From assembly GCA_963786985.1 (NCBI GenBank), contig CAWBBL010000019.1, positions 62,001-126,000 on the forward strand: 64,000 bases of DNA, in the 5' to 3' direction. A program made the translations under genes and the position numbers. The notes beneath the pieces were generated by a model. It searched no databases. It saw only the letters and a list, made by a program, of their open reading frames with translations, and was not told the DNA's origin. Within the stretch, counting starts at the first letter, position 1, and the number at the start of each line of letters is the position of its first letter. Positions 8,733 to 17,823 of the stretch are shown here, piece by piece. Source of the DNA: Desertimonas sp963786985. Lineage in GTDB: Bacteria > Actinomycetota > Acidimicrobiia > Acidimicrobiales > Ilumatobacteraceae.

Positions 8733-9775
8733 CCGCGCCCGGCTGGTCGGGACCGGGCCCCGGCCAGCGCGGCCCGGGGGCGGCGTGGTGGCGGCGCCGC
8801 TTCCTGCGCCTCGCCGTGATCGTGATCGTCGTGTGGATCGGCGTCGGGGTGCTCTTCGGCGTGCTGTCCGACCGCAACGGCGGGGCGGACGAGGATCGTG
8901 GCCCACCGCCCATGGCGTTGGCGGTTGTCGGCGCCGCCGTGCTGGCGACGGTGGTCGCCTACCGGCGCCTCGCCGGCCCGGTCAGCGAACTGCTCGAAGG
9001 CGCCGAGCGGATCGGCGACGGAAACTACGACACGAGGGTCCAACCGTCTGGTCCGCGGGCGGTGCGGACGCTCGGGGCGGCGTTCAACGACATGGCGACG
9101 CGGCTGGAGGCGTCCGAGTCGGCCCGCCGCCGATTCCTCGCCGACGTCACCCACGAGCTGCGCACACCGCTGTCCGTGCTGCAGGCCGGCATCGAGGCTC
9201 AGGTCGACGGCATTCACCGGCGCGACGACGAGCACCTGGCGATCTTGCGCGACCAGACGCGGACCCTCGACCGGCTCGTCGAGGACCTCCGCACACTCGC
9301 CCTTGGTGACGCCGGTCAGCTGACGTTGCACCGCGAACCGGTGTCGGCGCAGGCGATCGCCGTCGACGCCGTCGCATCGATCGCGGCCACGGCGGCGAGC
9401 CGCGAGGTCACGGTGTCGGTCACCGGTGCCGACGTCGAGCTCGACGGCGACCCGGGCCGACTGGTCCAGGTGCTGACCAACCTGCTGACCAACGCCGTGC
9501 GGCACACGCCGCCTGGTGGTGTCGTCACGGTGACGACAGCCGAGGCGGGTGGGCGTGCCGTGTTCAGTGTCGCCGACACCGGACCGGGCATCGCCGGCGA
9601 CCCGGAGCGGATCTTCGATCGCTTCGCCCGCGCCGCCGACTCCGGTGGTAGCGGGCTCGGACTGACGATCGCCCGTCAACTCGTCGAGCGACACGGCGGA
9701 ACGTTGGCCGCCGCCAACGCACCGCACGGCGGCGCACTGCTGACGGCAACCATCCCCCTCCACCAACCCGCCTGA
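8729..9775 (+). CDS. Sensor histidine kinase
   Basis: This 348-residue membrane kinase has two transmembrane helices (about 26-48 and 66-85) separated by a very short extracytoplasmic loop. These are followed by a HAMP domain, a HisKA domain with phosphoacceptor His in DVTHELRTPLS, and an HATPase with N-box NLLTNAVRH and G-boxes DTGPGIAG and GGSGLGLT. The tiny sensor loop suggests it senses membrane state or a partner protein, possibly the small membrane protein encoded upstream. It overlaps the regulator gene by four bases. Confidence 0.92.
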   Translation: MTAPGWSGPGPGQRGPGAAWWRRRFLRLAVIVIVVWIGVGVLFGVLSDRNGGADEDRGPPPMALAVVGAAVLATVVAYRRLAGPVSELLEGAERIGDGNYDTRVQPSGPRAVRTLGAAFNDMATRLEASESARRRFLADVTHELRTPLSVLQAGIEAQVDGIHRRDDEHLAILRDQTRTLDRLVEDLRTLALGDAGQLTLHREPVSAQAIAVDAVASIAATAASREVTVSVTGADVELDGDPGRLVQVLTNLLTNAVRHTPPGGVVTVTTAEAGGRAVFSVADTGPGIAGDPERIFDRFARAADSGGSGLGLTIARQLVERHGGTLAAANAPHGGALLTATIPLHQPA

Positions 9776-9780
9776 ACCGC

Positions 9781-9827
9781 ATCCGCAGAGCGACGCGCAC
9801 CGATGCGGTGCATCTCGCTCCGCAGAT
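9781..9827. repeat. Palindromic repeat family A, copy 1 (bidirectional terminator-like)
   Basis: A 47-base hairpin. Outer arms ATCCGCAGAGCGA and TCGCTCCGCAGAT pair with two GU-compatible mismatches; inner arms GCACCG and CGGTGC flank a three-base loop. It lies between convergent genes, and a second copy occurs at 23591-23637 in the same setting. Confidence 0.7.
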
Positions 9828-9844
9828 CGGAGACGTGGCGCGCC

Positions 9845-10321
9845 CTACTCGGAATCGGCGGGGAGGCCGTGGCGGGCGAGCGCGGCGTTGCTCCAGCCCG
9901 GCTGGCCGGTCACTTCCCGCCCGAACCAGTCCGGGGCGGCGAACGTCGCGGCCGCATCGCGCGATGGGAACTCGACCTCGACGAGGCAGAGGCCCCGGAG
10001 CGGGCCATCGAAGAGATCGACTTCGGCGGTGTACTCGTCGACCGGAACCCGGTGGCGGGTCTTCTCCAGGCGCCGTTCGCCGGTGTGCCGCCACAGGTCT
10101 TCTGCTTCGGCGAGGTCGAGGTCGACCTCGACCTCCGTTCGGTCGAGGTCGTCCTCACCGGCCTTGATCGTCAGCCACGCCTGCTTCTCGGTGATGCGGA
10201 CGCGCACGGTGACGTTGCCGTCGATGGCGACGTAGCCCTGGCGCAGCGCCGTCCCGCGGCCGAGCAACTCGACGCTCGGAGGTCGCTCGGCGACCCATTT
10301 GCGCTCGATCTCTCTGGCCAC
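9845..10321 (-). CDS. CYTH domain protein (triphosphatase-like)
   Basis: This 158-residue single-domain CYTH protein has the signature ExExK as E4-I-E6-R-K8 immediately after the GTG start. Alternating acidic and basic strands (VEVDLDLAEAE, VEVEF) follow, as in the triphosphate tunnel fold. Bacterial CYTH proteins hydrolyse inorganic triphosphate or thiamine triphosphate, and a few are class IV adenylate cyclases. It ends tail-to-tail with the histidine kinase gene across a hairpin repeat. A second, much more divergent CYTH domain occurs in the CYTH-CHAD protein at 17.8 kb. Confidence 0.85.
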   Translation of the reverse strand: MAREIERKWVAERPPSVELLGRGTALRQGYVAIDGNVTVRVRITEKQAWLTIKAGEDDLDRTEVEVDLDLAEAEDLWRHTGERRLEKTRHRVPVDEYTAEVDLFDGPLRGLCLVEVEFPSRDAAATFAAPDWFGREVTGQPGWSNAALARHGLPADSE

Positions 10322-10408
10322 AACACCGTGTCTAGTCGGGTGGGCGGCGCCGTGGCGACTCTCAGGTGACGTCGGCGGCCTGGCTCGGCGTCGGTTCGAC
10401 CGGCGCGG

Positions 10409-11213
10409 TCAGTCGCTGAGACGCTGGGCGAGCCAGGCGAGGGGGATCGACACGGCCATCACGACCGTCGCCATCACGTTCACCAACGGCACGTTGTTCG
10501 GCCTGCTGACGTTGGCGAAGATCCACTGCGGCAGCGTCTCGTAGCCCGAACCGGCGGTGAACGTCGTGACGATGATCTCGTCGAAGCTGAGGGCGAAGGC
10601 GAGGATCCCGCCGGCGAGCATCGCCGAGCGCATCAGCGGGAACGTCACGTAGCGGAACGTCTGGGTGCCGTGGGCGCCGAGGTCGGCGGACGCCTCGAGC
10701 AGGTTGGGACTGGACCGGCGCAGGCGGGCGACGACGTTGTTGTAGGCGAGGACGATGCAGAACGTGGCATGGGCGATGACCAGGGAATGGAAGCCGAAGC
10801 CGATGCGGAACTCGAACAGTCCGAGGTTGATCGTGCGCGAGAACGTGTTCTGCAGGGCGACGCCGGTGACGATGCCGGGCAGGGCGATCGGCAGCACGAA
10901 CAGGAACGAGTAGGTGTTGCGCCCGAAGAACCGGAAGCGCTGCATGGCGAAGGCGGCCAGGGTGCCGAGCACGAGGGCGATCGCCGTCGCCGCCAGGGCC
11001 ACCTTGACGGAGTTCCACAGCGCCTCGCGGGGCCCGTCGGTCTCCCAGGCCAGGCGCCACCAGTCGAGGGTCAAGACCCTGAGGAGGCCACGACAGCGAC
11101 GTCGCCGTGTTGAACGACAGGATCGCCACGACCGCCAGGGGCAGGTACAGGAACAACAGCGTGACGGCCATCCACGCCCGCAGGGTGAGCTTGGTGAGGA
11201 AGGAGAACCGCAT
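10409..11213 (-). CDS. potC: Spermidine/putrescine-type ABC permease PotC (frame broken once)
   Basis: This is a PotC-like inner-membrane permease with six helices and the EAA loop LLEASADLGAHG. Its ATG at 11213 overlaps the potB stop as TGATG. The first 46 codons (starting MRFSFLTKLTL) are in one frame and the rest (from LTLDWWRLAW) in another. The switch needs removal of one base near 11075-11078, and the locus length, 805, is one more than a multiple of three. Either the assembly has an extra base or the gene is inactive; the downstream ORF alone would lack the first helix. It works with PotA, PotB and PotD to import polyamines. Confidence 0.8.
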
Positions 11214-12142
11214 CAGAGGCTGTCGAACGCGCCGACCCGGCGCATGGCGATGAGGTACCCGATGATGATCAGCAGGGGCCAGAGCGTGTAGGCCGCGGCG
11301 AGCGGCTGATTGGGAGCGAGCAACGTGCTGTAGATGATGTTGCCGACCATCGTCACGCCGCCCTCGGTGACGAGCCGCGGCATGATGTAGTCGCCGAGCG
11401 ACAGCGAGAACGTGAAGATGCTCCCCGCGGCGATCGACGGAATGAGCATCGGCACGACCACCCCGGCGAACGTCCGCCACGGTCTGGCGCCGAGGTCACC
11501 GGACGCTTCGAGCACGGTCTGCGGCAGCCGCTCGAGCCCGGCGTAGATCGGGATCACCATGTACGGCAGCCACAGGTAGGTGAGGGCGAGCACGACGGCG
11601 ACGTAGCCAAACCCCGGCGTCCAGCCGAACACGGCGTCGAGCACGCCACCACTGGTGTCGACGCCGAATGGCGAGGACGGTCGCAGCATCGCCTTCCACG
11701 CGTAGCCCTTGACGAGGTAGCCGGCCCACAACGGCATCAGGATGGCGACCACGAGCCCTCGCCTGGCCCACGGCCGGGCGACCTTGGCGATGTAGAACGC
11801 TGCCGGCAGGGCGATCACCAGGCACAGCACGGTGACCGACGCGGCGATGACCACGCTGCGCACGACGACGTCGAGGAACGAACGTGTCGTGAACGCCCGC
11901 TTGACGTTGTCGATCGTCAACTCACTGGTCGGCTCGCCGGTGAACCCGTCGAGGCGGAAGAAGGCGCTGATGACGAGGAGGACGAGGGAGGCGACGTAGA
12001 TGACCAGCAGCCACCCGACGGCCGGTCCGATCAGCGCGCTGACGGCGAGCGGGCGATGTCGCCGGAACAGGCGGTTGACCCCGCGCCACGGCCGGCGGGA
12101 CGGCGGTGCCATCCCCCCGGCCATGACGACGAGATCACTCAT
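11213..12142 (-). CDS. potB: Spermidine/putrescine-type ABC permease PotB
   Basis: This intact 309-residue permease has an N-terminal cytoplasmic stretch, six helices and the EAA loop LEASGDLGARPWRTF that docks on the ATPase. The ATG at 12142 is preceded by GGGGAGG at good spacing; an upstream in-frame extension to 12181 has no such site and covers a repeat region. It is the only gene of this operon with no apparent frame break. It pairs with PotC to form the transmembrane pore for polyamine uptake. Confidence 0.88.
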   Translation of the reverse strand: MSDLVVMAGGMAPPSRRPWRGVNRLFRRHRPLAVSALIGPAVGWLLVIYVASLVLLVISAFFRLDGFTGEPTSELTIDNVKRAFTTRSFLDVVVRSVVIAASVTVLCLVIALPAAFYIAKVARPWARRGLVVAILMPLWAGYLVKGYAWKAMLRPSSPFGVDTSGGVLDAVFGWTPGFGYVAVVLALTYLWLPYMVIPIYAGLERLPQTVLEASGDLGARPWRTFAGVVVPMLIPSIAAGSIFTFSLSLGDYIMPRLVTEGGVTMVGNIIYSTLLAPNQPLAAAYTLWPLLIIIGYLIAMRRVGAFDSL

Positions 12143-12161
12143 CGCCAGACCTCCCCTCGTT

Positions 12162-12237
12162 CTGGGGAAGATCCGTGTCATCCAGCCATCTGGGGAAGAT
12201 GCGTGTCAGGCCCTGATTCACAACTTCCCCAGATTCC
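12162..12237 (-). promoter_or_regulatory. Inverted/direct repeats between potD and potB
   Basis: On the plus strand TCTGGGGAAGAT occurs at 12164 and 12190, each followed by a close copy of CGTGTCA. The inverted form CTTCCCCAGA follows at 12226-12235. The transcript could form a stable stem just after the binding-protein gene. This may protect potD mRNA or attenuate the permease genes; the function is inferred from position. Confidence 0.45.
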
Positions 12238-12255
12238 GTGGAGGCACCGAGTCGA

Positions 12256-13511
12256 CTAGGACCGGAGTTCGTTCCAGGCGTTGATCCACTCGGCATACGG
12301 GACGCAGGTGACGTCGGTGCGACCGTCGAGGCACTCCTCGGTGGCGGTGGTCCAGTACCACACGTCCTCCCAGTACTCGGTCTCTTCGGCATGGAAGACC
12401 GAGCAATGGTCCGGGTTCGCCGTCAGGGCGCACGACTCACGGTTCGATGGCGCCTCGCCGAACCACTCGGCAACCTGGGCGTTGGCCCATGGCGACGTGA
12501 TCCAGTCGTTCCACAACAGCGCGCAGTTGGGGTTCGCCGCTTCGGCCGCAGACCATCCACGTGTCCGACCACCCGGTCGCTCCCTCGACCGGCTTGACGG
12601 CGTCGATCGTCGCTCCGTTGGCGTGCGCCAGGTTGACGATCACCTGCCACGTCGTCCCGGCGAGCACGGTGCCGCCTTCGAGGGCGGCCTGCTGATCCGT
12701 GTAGGCGGCCCAGTACTGGCCGACAAGGCCTGCTTGCTGCTCCGAGCAACTCGATCGCCGCGGCGAACTGCGTCTCGTCGAGGGCGTACGGGTTGGTGAT
12801 CCCGAGGTCTGGTTGCGTCGCCATCAGGTACAACGCGGCGTCGGCGATGTAGATCGCGTTGTCGTACACCGACACCGCCCCATCGGCCGGCGTGCCGCTT
12901 TCGAACATCACGCCCCACGAATCGGGCGCTTCCTCGCCGAACGCCTCGGTGTTCCACACCAGCAGGTTGGCGCCGCGACCATGGGGCATCCCGTAGGGCT
13001 CACCGTCGACGGAGTTCCACTGCTGCAGCTTGAGGTCGTCGAAGATCTGCTCGTAGCTGGACATCTGGCTGACGTCGAGGGGACCGACCTGCGCCGCCGG
13101 CGATCAGCCGCTCGGTGGCGTCACCGGACGCCGAGACGGCGTCGTACTCACCGCTCTGCATCAAAGTCACCATCTCGTCCGACGAGCCGCCGAGCTGGTC
13201 GTTGACGGCGCAGCCGGTGATCTCCTCGAACGGTGTCACCCAGTCGACCGCCGGGTCGGTGGAGCCGTCCTCCACGTACCCCGCCCATGCGATGAGGTTG
13301 ACCTCGCCCTCGGCCGCCGGCCAAGAGGTCGGCGTTCGGGGTCCACTGGTAGTCGACCTCGCCGCCGCCGCGCGGTGCCTTCGGTGGGCACGGTCGTGTC
13401 CGTGCTCGCCGTGGCGACACTGCCGGTGGCCAGGCCGAGACCGACCACGGCGACCGCCGCCGCTGTTCGGCGGCGCCTCCACCCGTCAGTCTGTCGATGT
13501 CCGTTGCTCAT
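12256..13511 (-). pseudogene. potD: Polyamine-binding protein PotD, frame broken five times
   Basis: Reading piecewise gives a periplasmic binding protein: a signal-like N-terminus (MSNGHRQTDGW, hydrophobic core, ASTDTT), then AEGEVNLIAWAGYVEDG, then QIFDDLKLQQWNSVDG and PHGRGANLLVWNTEAF, then GATGWSDTWMV, and the C-terminus VPYAEWINAWNELRS. Each step to the next piece needs loss of one base, near 13371, 13314, 13094, 12741 and 12552. All five are extra bases, and the locus length fits that count (418 codons plus two bases). A good ribosome site (AGAAGGAG) precedes the ATG at 13511. It is either a decayed gene or an assembly with insertion errors. When intact, it delivers spermidine or putrescine to PotB/PotC. 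Confidence 0.75.
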
Positions 13512-14629
13512 CAGGTTCTCCTTCTGTGATTTCGGTTGGTTGGGAGATCGTCCCGGTGTCGGCGACGGCAAACGCCGCCCGCCGCGGCCAGGTCAGGCGC
13601 ACGGATGCTGTCGACGGCGAGTTCGGTCGCCGCCTCGCTGGGCACGTGGGCGAGCAGGTGGCTGCCGTCGTCGAGGTCGACCCGCGCCCGGCAGTCGGAG
13701 CCGAGGTACTGCACGTCGCGCAGCACACCGGTGACCGTGACATCGCCATCACCCGGGGGCGGGCCGTCGAGCCGGACCCGCTCCGGACGCAACGAGTGCG
13801 CTGCGTCGATGCCGAGAAGTCGCTTGGACTGCTCGGCCGACAACACGTTCGACGTGCCGACGAACGACGCCACGAACGTCGTTTGCGGGGCCTCGTAGAC
13901 CTCACGCGGCGTGCCGACCTGTTCCAGGCGGCCGTTGTTGAACACGGCGACCCGATTGCTCATCGACAGCGCCTCGCCCTGATCATGGGTGACGAACACG
14001 AACGTGATCCCGACGTCGCGCTGCAGCGTCTTCAGCTCGACCTGCATCTCTTCGCGCAGCTTGAGGTCGAGGGCGCCGAGCGGCTCGTCGAGGAGCAGCA
14101 CCTTGGGATGATTGACGAGGGCCCGGGCGAGCGCGACCCGCTGGCGTTGACCGCCGCTGAGCTGGTTCGGTCGGCGGTTGGCGAAACCCGACAGGCGGAC
14201 CGCCTCGAGCAGCTCACCGGCGCGCCGCCGGCGCTCGCCCTTGCGCACACCTTTGACCTTCAGCCCGTACTCGACGTTGCGATGCACATCGAGGTGCGGA
14301 AACAGGGCGTAGTCCTGGAACACCGTGTTCAGGTCGCGGTCGTACGGCGGCTTCGACGTCACGTCGGAGCCGGCCAGCAGGACCGCACCCGCCGACGGCT
14401 CCTCGAAGCCGGCAATCAGGCGCAACACGGTGGTCTTGCCGCTGCCCGACGGACCGAGCAGCGAGAAGAACTCGCCGTCGTCGATGACGAGGTCGATGTC
14501 GTCGACCGCGACGACGTCACCGAAGCGCTTGCTCAGGCCGACGAGCTGGATCGCCGGTCGAGGGCTGGCGGGGAGGAGCTGCTCGGCGGTTGCCGGCGCG
14601 ACCGTGGCCGAGGCGGCGGAGTCGCTCAC
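13486..14629 (-). CDS. potA: Spermidine/putrescine-type ABC ATPase PotA (C-terminal frame break)
   Basis: PotA-like ATPase with Walker A GPSGSGKTT, signature QLSGGQRQRV, Walker B VLLLDEP and the PotA-specific THDQGEALSMS stretch, followed by a TOBE-like C-terminus. The start is a GTG at 14629. Continuing in frame gives a basic tail ending at 13511. Dropping one base near 13604 restores VRLTWPRRAAFAVAD and a stop at 13486, which overlaps potD as expected in an operon. The catalytic part is intact either way. It energises the PotB/PotC channel. Confidence 0.85.
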
Positions 14630-14688
14630 GATCTGCGTGTTCCTCCCCTTCCCGCCGAACGCGCCGCCCTGGCGCCGCTGATCCGGAG

Positions 14689-14694
14689 ACTATA
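14689..14694 (-). promoter_or_regulatory. Candidate -10 box of the pot operon
   Basis: TATAGT on the minus strand lies 60 bases upstream of the potA GTG. It is the most A/T-rich hexamer in the divergent gap between potA and the LAL regulator. No clear -35 was found. Confidence 0.4.
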
Positions 14695-14818
14695 GATCGA
14701 CCCGCTCCGTGGAGTCGCAGGCGATCGATCCCCGGAATTCCACCGGGAGGGGCCGAGATCCCCCGGTAGGTTCGGTGATCGATGCCCGCGGCGGATTGCC
14801 GGGGCGGGGAGATGATCG

Positions 14819-17641
14819 ATGGCCTCACGGATGTCGTGTCCGTGGTTCGTCGGACGAAACGAGGAGCTGCGGCACCTGATCGTCGCCCTCGAAGCAACGA
14901 TCGCCGGGTCCTCGGTGGCCGTGCTCGTCGGCGGTGACGCGGGAATCGGTAAGTCGCGCCTTGTCGCCGAGCTGGGTAAGCGCGCCGAATCGGCCGGCGC
15001 GGTCGTGCTCACCGGGCAGTGCCTCGACGTCGCCGAGGGCGCAGCTCCCTACGCCCCGATCCACGAGGTGCTCGCCCAGCTCGGCGATCACGCCGACGCC
15101 GACACCCGACCCGCCGACGCGCTGCGGGCGGCGCTGCGCCGGGTGGCCGAGACGAAACCCGTGGTGCTGGTCATCGAGGACGTCCACTGGGCCGATCGGT
15201 CGACACGTGACCTGCTCACCGTGCTCGCTGGTGGACCGGAGCTCCCCGGTGTGCTGCTCATCGCGACGTACCGCGCCGACGGGCTCGAGCGCGGCGACCC
15301 GGTGCGTGGTCTGCTCGCTGAGCTCGACCGCGCCGAACGTGTCGAACACCTGCGCTTGAGCCCGTTCGGCCCAGGAGACGTCGCCGAGCAGTTGCGCGGC
15401 ATCCTCGGCACCCAACCGCCGGCCGCGTTGGTCAGCGAGGTGCTCGAACGCTCCGACGGCAACCCCTTCTTCGCCGAAGAGCTGGCCGCCGCGTCCGGGC
15501 AGGGGAAGATCCCGCCGGGGCTCCACGAATTGCTCCTGGCCCGTCTCGATCGTCTCGACAAGAGCGCCCAGCTCGTCGTGCGCGCCGCGGCGATCGGCGG
15601 TCGCCGGATCGGCCATCGTCTGTTGGCCGCGGCGGTCGAGCTGCCCACCGATGTGCTCGACGCCGGGCTCCGCGCGGCACGTCAGAACCACCTCCTGCTC
15701 ATCGACGAGCAGGGGTACGCGTTTCGTCACGCCCTGGTCCACGAAGCGGTGCTCGGTGAGCTGCTCCCGGGTGAGCGGGCCGCCGTGCACGGCGCCTTTG
15801 CCCGGGCGATCGACTTCGACCACGGCCTCGTCGGGGCCGGGTGGGCGGCCGCTCTCGTCCACCACTGGACGGCGGCGGGTCGCAACGACCGCGCCGTGGC
15901 CCCCGCCTTGGCGGCCGCGGTCGATGCCGAGCTGGCGTATGCGTTGCCGGAGGCCCAGCGCTACTACGACTGGCTGTTGGCGACGCTCGATGCCGACGAG
16001 AATGCGCAGGCTGCCGACCTGCCGGTGTCCCGAGCAGAGATCGTCGATCGGGCCGCCGACGTCGCCAGCCGCGCCGGGGACCTCGACCGCGCTGCGCAGC
16101 TGATCGCCGACGCCCTCGCCGACACCGATCTGCAGCATCACGCCGCCCGCGCCGCGATCCTCCATGAGCGACGTGGGTGGTGTCTGTTGCAGCGCGGCCG
16201 CGACGACGATGCCCTCGATGCCTACGAGCAGGCAATCGCCCTCGTCCCGGTCGAGCCGCCAACCGCGGCTCGGGCGCGCGTGCTGGCGGCGACTGCCGAC
16301 GCCCTCGACCGACTCGATCAGCCCGAGCTGGCGGCCGCTCGCGCCGCCGAGGCAGTCGCCGTCGCCGTCGCCGCCCACTCGCCCGCCGACGAGGGTCACG
16401 CTCGCCATACGCTCGGCGTGACGTTGGCGGCGACCGGTGATCTGGCCGGCGGATTGGGTGAGCTGCATCGCTCGCTCGACCTCGCCGTCCGCGGCGCCGA
16501 CGTCGCCGACGTCGCCGGGATCCATCGTCATCTCTGGCGGCTCCTCGTCGCCGAGGGCCGGGGCGCCGAGTTGGTCGACGCGACGACCTCCGACGCCGCG
16601 ACGGCGCGGGCGACGGCGATGCCCGTGCTGGCCGGGGTGCTCGATGCCATCGCCGCTGGTTATTGCCACCAACTGGGCCGCTGGGCGGAGGCCGCCGAGC
16701 TGTTCGGGGACCTCGATCCACAACGGCTCGACGGGATCGTTCAGCTGGTGGTGGCCGCCCAGCTGGACATCGACTGCGGCGAGCTCGATCGGGCCGGGGA
16801 TCGCCTCGAGCTCGTCCGCGCCAACACGCTGGGGTTCCGCGACGGGCGTCTCGACGGGTTGCTGTTCCGCGGCCTGGCCGAGCGAGCATGGAGCCGCGGA
16901 CACGCGGGAGCAGTTGCCGCCATCGTCGACGAGGGCATGCAGCGCACGACGGACCGTGAGATGGTCGCGTGGCTGGCTCTTGTCGGACTGCGCGCCGCCG
17001 ACAGCGGTGGCCCCGGCGGCGATGTCGATCGGTGGGTGGGCACGCTGCGTGACCTCGCCGCCTACGCCGACCGCCTGGGCCTCGGTCCGGCTGCCGAGCT
17101 GCGTTCGGCAGCGGCGACAGGAGACGCCGAGCTGTCTCGGCTGCGCGGTCCTGCCGAACCCCAGCTCTGGGCGTCGGCAGTCGCCGCGTGGGAAGCAACG
17201 GGCTTCCCGCTCCCGGCCGTCTACTGCCGCTGGCGCCACGCCGAGGCGCTGCTGGCGGCTGGCGGTCACCGCGAGGAGGCCGCCGACCTGTACGAGCTGG
17301 CCAGCACCGGAGCGCTCGATCTCGGAGCGAAGCCGTTGGCGGCGGCGATCGAGCAGTCGGCGCGACGGGCGCGGGTGGCGGTCGCCGTCCCTGTCGCCGA
17401 GTCAGCACCGCGCCGCCGAACGGACGACGGATTCGGGATCACCGCCCGCGAGCTCGAGGTGCTCGAGCTGCTCGCCCGCGGCTGGACCAACAAGCAGATC
17501 GCCGAATCGCTGTTCATCAGCGAGAAGACGGCTCGGGTGCACGTGTCGCACCTGCTCACCAAAATGGCGGTGCCCACTCGGGGTGCCGCCGTCGACGTCG
17601 CCCACCGCCACGGCCTCCTCGACCGCGGTCAGTCGACCTGA
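14819..17641 (+). CDS. LAL-family LuxR transcriptional regulator
   Basis: This 940-residue regulator begins with an AAA-type ATPase: Walker A GGDAGIGKSR at about 38-47 and Walker B VVLVIEDVHWAD at about 118-129. A long helical TPR-like middle rich in Ala/Leu follows. The C-terminal LuxR helix-turn-helix (about 870-935) contains LEVLELLARGWTNKQIAE and SEKTARVHVSHLLTKM. This is the MalT/LAL architecture: ATP and an effector control DNA binding. The start is supported by GGGGAG nine bases upstream. It is divergent from the pot operon, which could be a target, but no operator was identified. Confidence 0.9.
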   Translation: MASRMSCPWFVGRNEELRHLIVALEATIAGSSVAVLVGGDAGIGKSRLVAELGKRAESAGAVVLTGQCLDVAEGAAPYAPIHEVLAQLGDHADADTRPADALRAALRRVAETKPVVLVIEDVHWADRSTRDLLTVLAGGPELPGVLLIATYRADGLERGDPVRGLLAELDRAERVEHLRLSPFGPGDVAEQLRGILGTQPPAALVSEVLERSDGNPFFAEELAAASGQGKIPPGLHELLLARLDRLDKSAQLVVRAAAIGGRRIGHRLLAAAVELPTDVLDAGLRAARQNHLLLIDEQGYAFRHALVHEAVLGELLPGERAAVHGAFARAIDFDHGLVGAGWAAALVHHWTAAGRNDRAVAPALAAAVDAELAYALPEAQRYYDWLLATLDADENAQAADLPVSRAEIVDRAADVASRAGDLDRAAQLIADALADTDLQHHAARAAILHERRGWCLLQRGRDDDALDAYEQAIALVPVEPPTAARARVLAATADALDRLDQPELAAARAAEAVAVAVAAHSPADEGHARHTLGVTLAATGDLAGGLGELHRSLDLAVRGADVADVAGIHRHLWRLLVAEGRGAELVDATTSDAATARATAMPVLAGVLDAIAAGYCHQLGRWAEAAELFGDLDPQRLDGIVQLVVAAQLDIDCGELDRAGDRLELVRANTLGFRDGRLDGLLFRGLAERAWSRGHAGAVAAIVDEGMQRTTDREMVAWLALVGLRAADSGGPGGDVDRWVGTLRDLAAYADRLGLGPAAELRSAAATGDAELSRLRGPAEPQLWASAVAAWEATGFPLPAVYCRWRHAEALLAAGGHREEAADLYELASTGALDLGAKPLAAAIEQSARRARVAVAVPVAESAPRRRTDDGFGITARELEVLELLARGWTNKQIAESLFISEKTARVHVSHLLTKMAVPTRGAAVDVAHRHGLLDRGQST

Positions 17642-17650
17642 GCGCCCCCG

Positions 17651-17743
17651 CCGATCTGGGCGGCCTGCGGTTCATTGGTCGAAATCCGGACGCCAACGTC
17701 ATCACAGCCGCCAATGTTCGGGAGTCGATGCCGCCCAGATCGG
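17651..17743. repeat. Structured repeat family D, copy 1
   Basis: Perfect 14-base inverted arms CCGATCTGGGCGGC (17651-17664) and GCCGCCCAGATCGG (17730-17743) enclose nested arms CATTGG and CCAATG. The left part, including TCCGGACGCC, recurs at 36581-36624. It lies between two plus-strand genes. Confidence 0.65.
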
Positions 17744-17823
17744 AATCGGACCGGAGACCGCCCAGAACGACGAGCGATGGAAATTCCGCAGACGAGGGTC
17801 AACGGTGCGAGCATGGGGCTCCG

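Noticed and set aside
8711..9766. 351-residue minus-strand ORF opposite the histidine kinase
   Set aside because: Shadow of the kinase gene; it contains no domain and the kinase motifs are complete on the plus strand.
11060..11090. Programmed frameshift in potC
   Set aside because: No slippery heptamer or stimulatory structure was seen, and neighbouring genes have similar isolated extra bases, which fits errors or decay better.
14825..17269. 814-residue minus-strand ORF
   Set aside because: Antisense shadow of the LAL regulator, whose Walker and LuxR motifs are intact on the plus strand.
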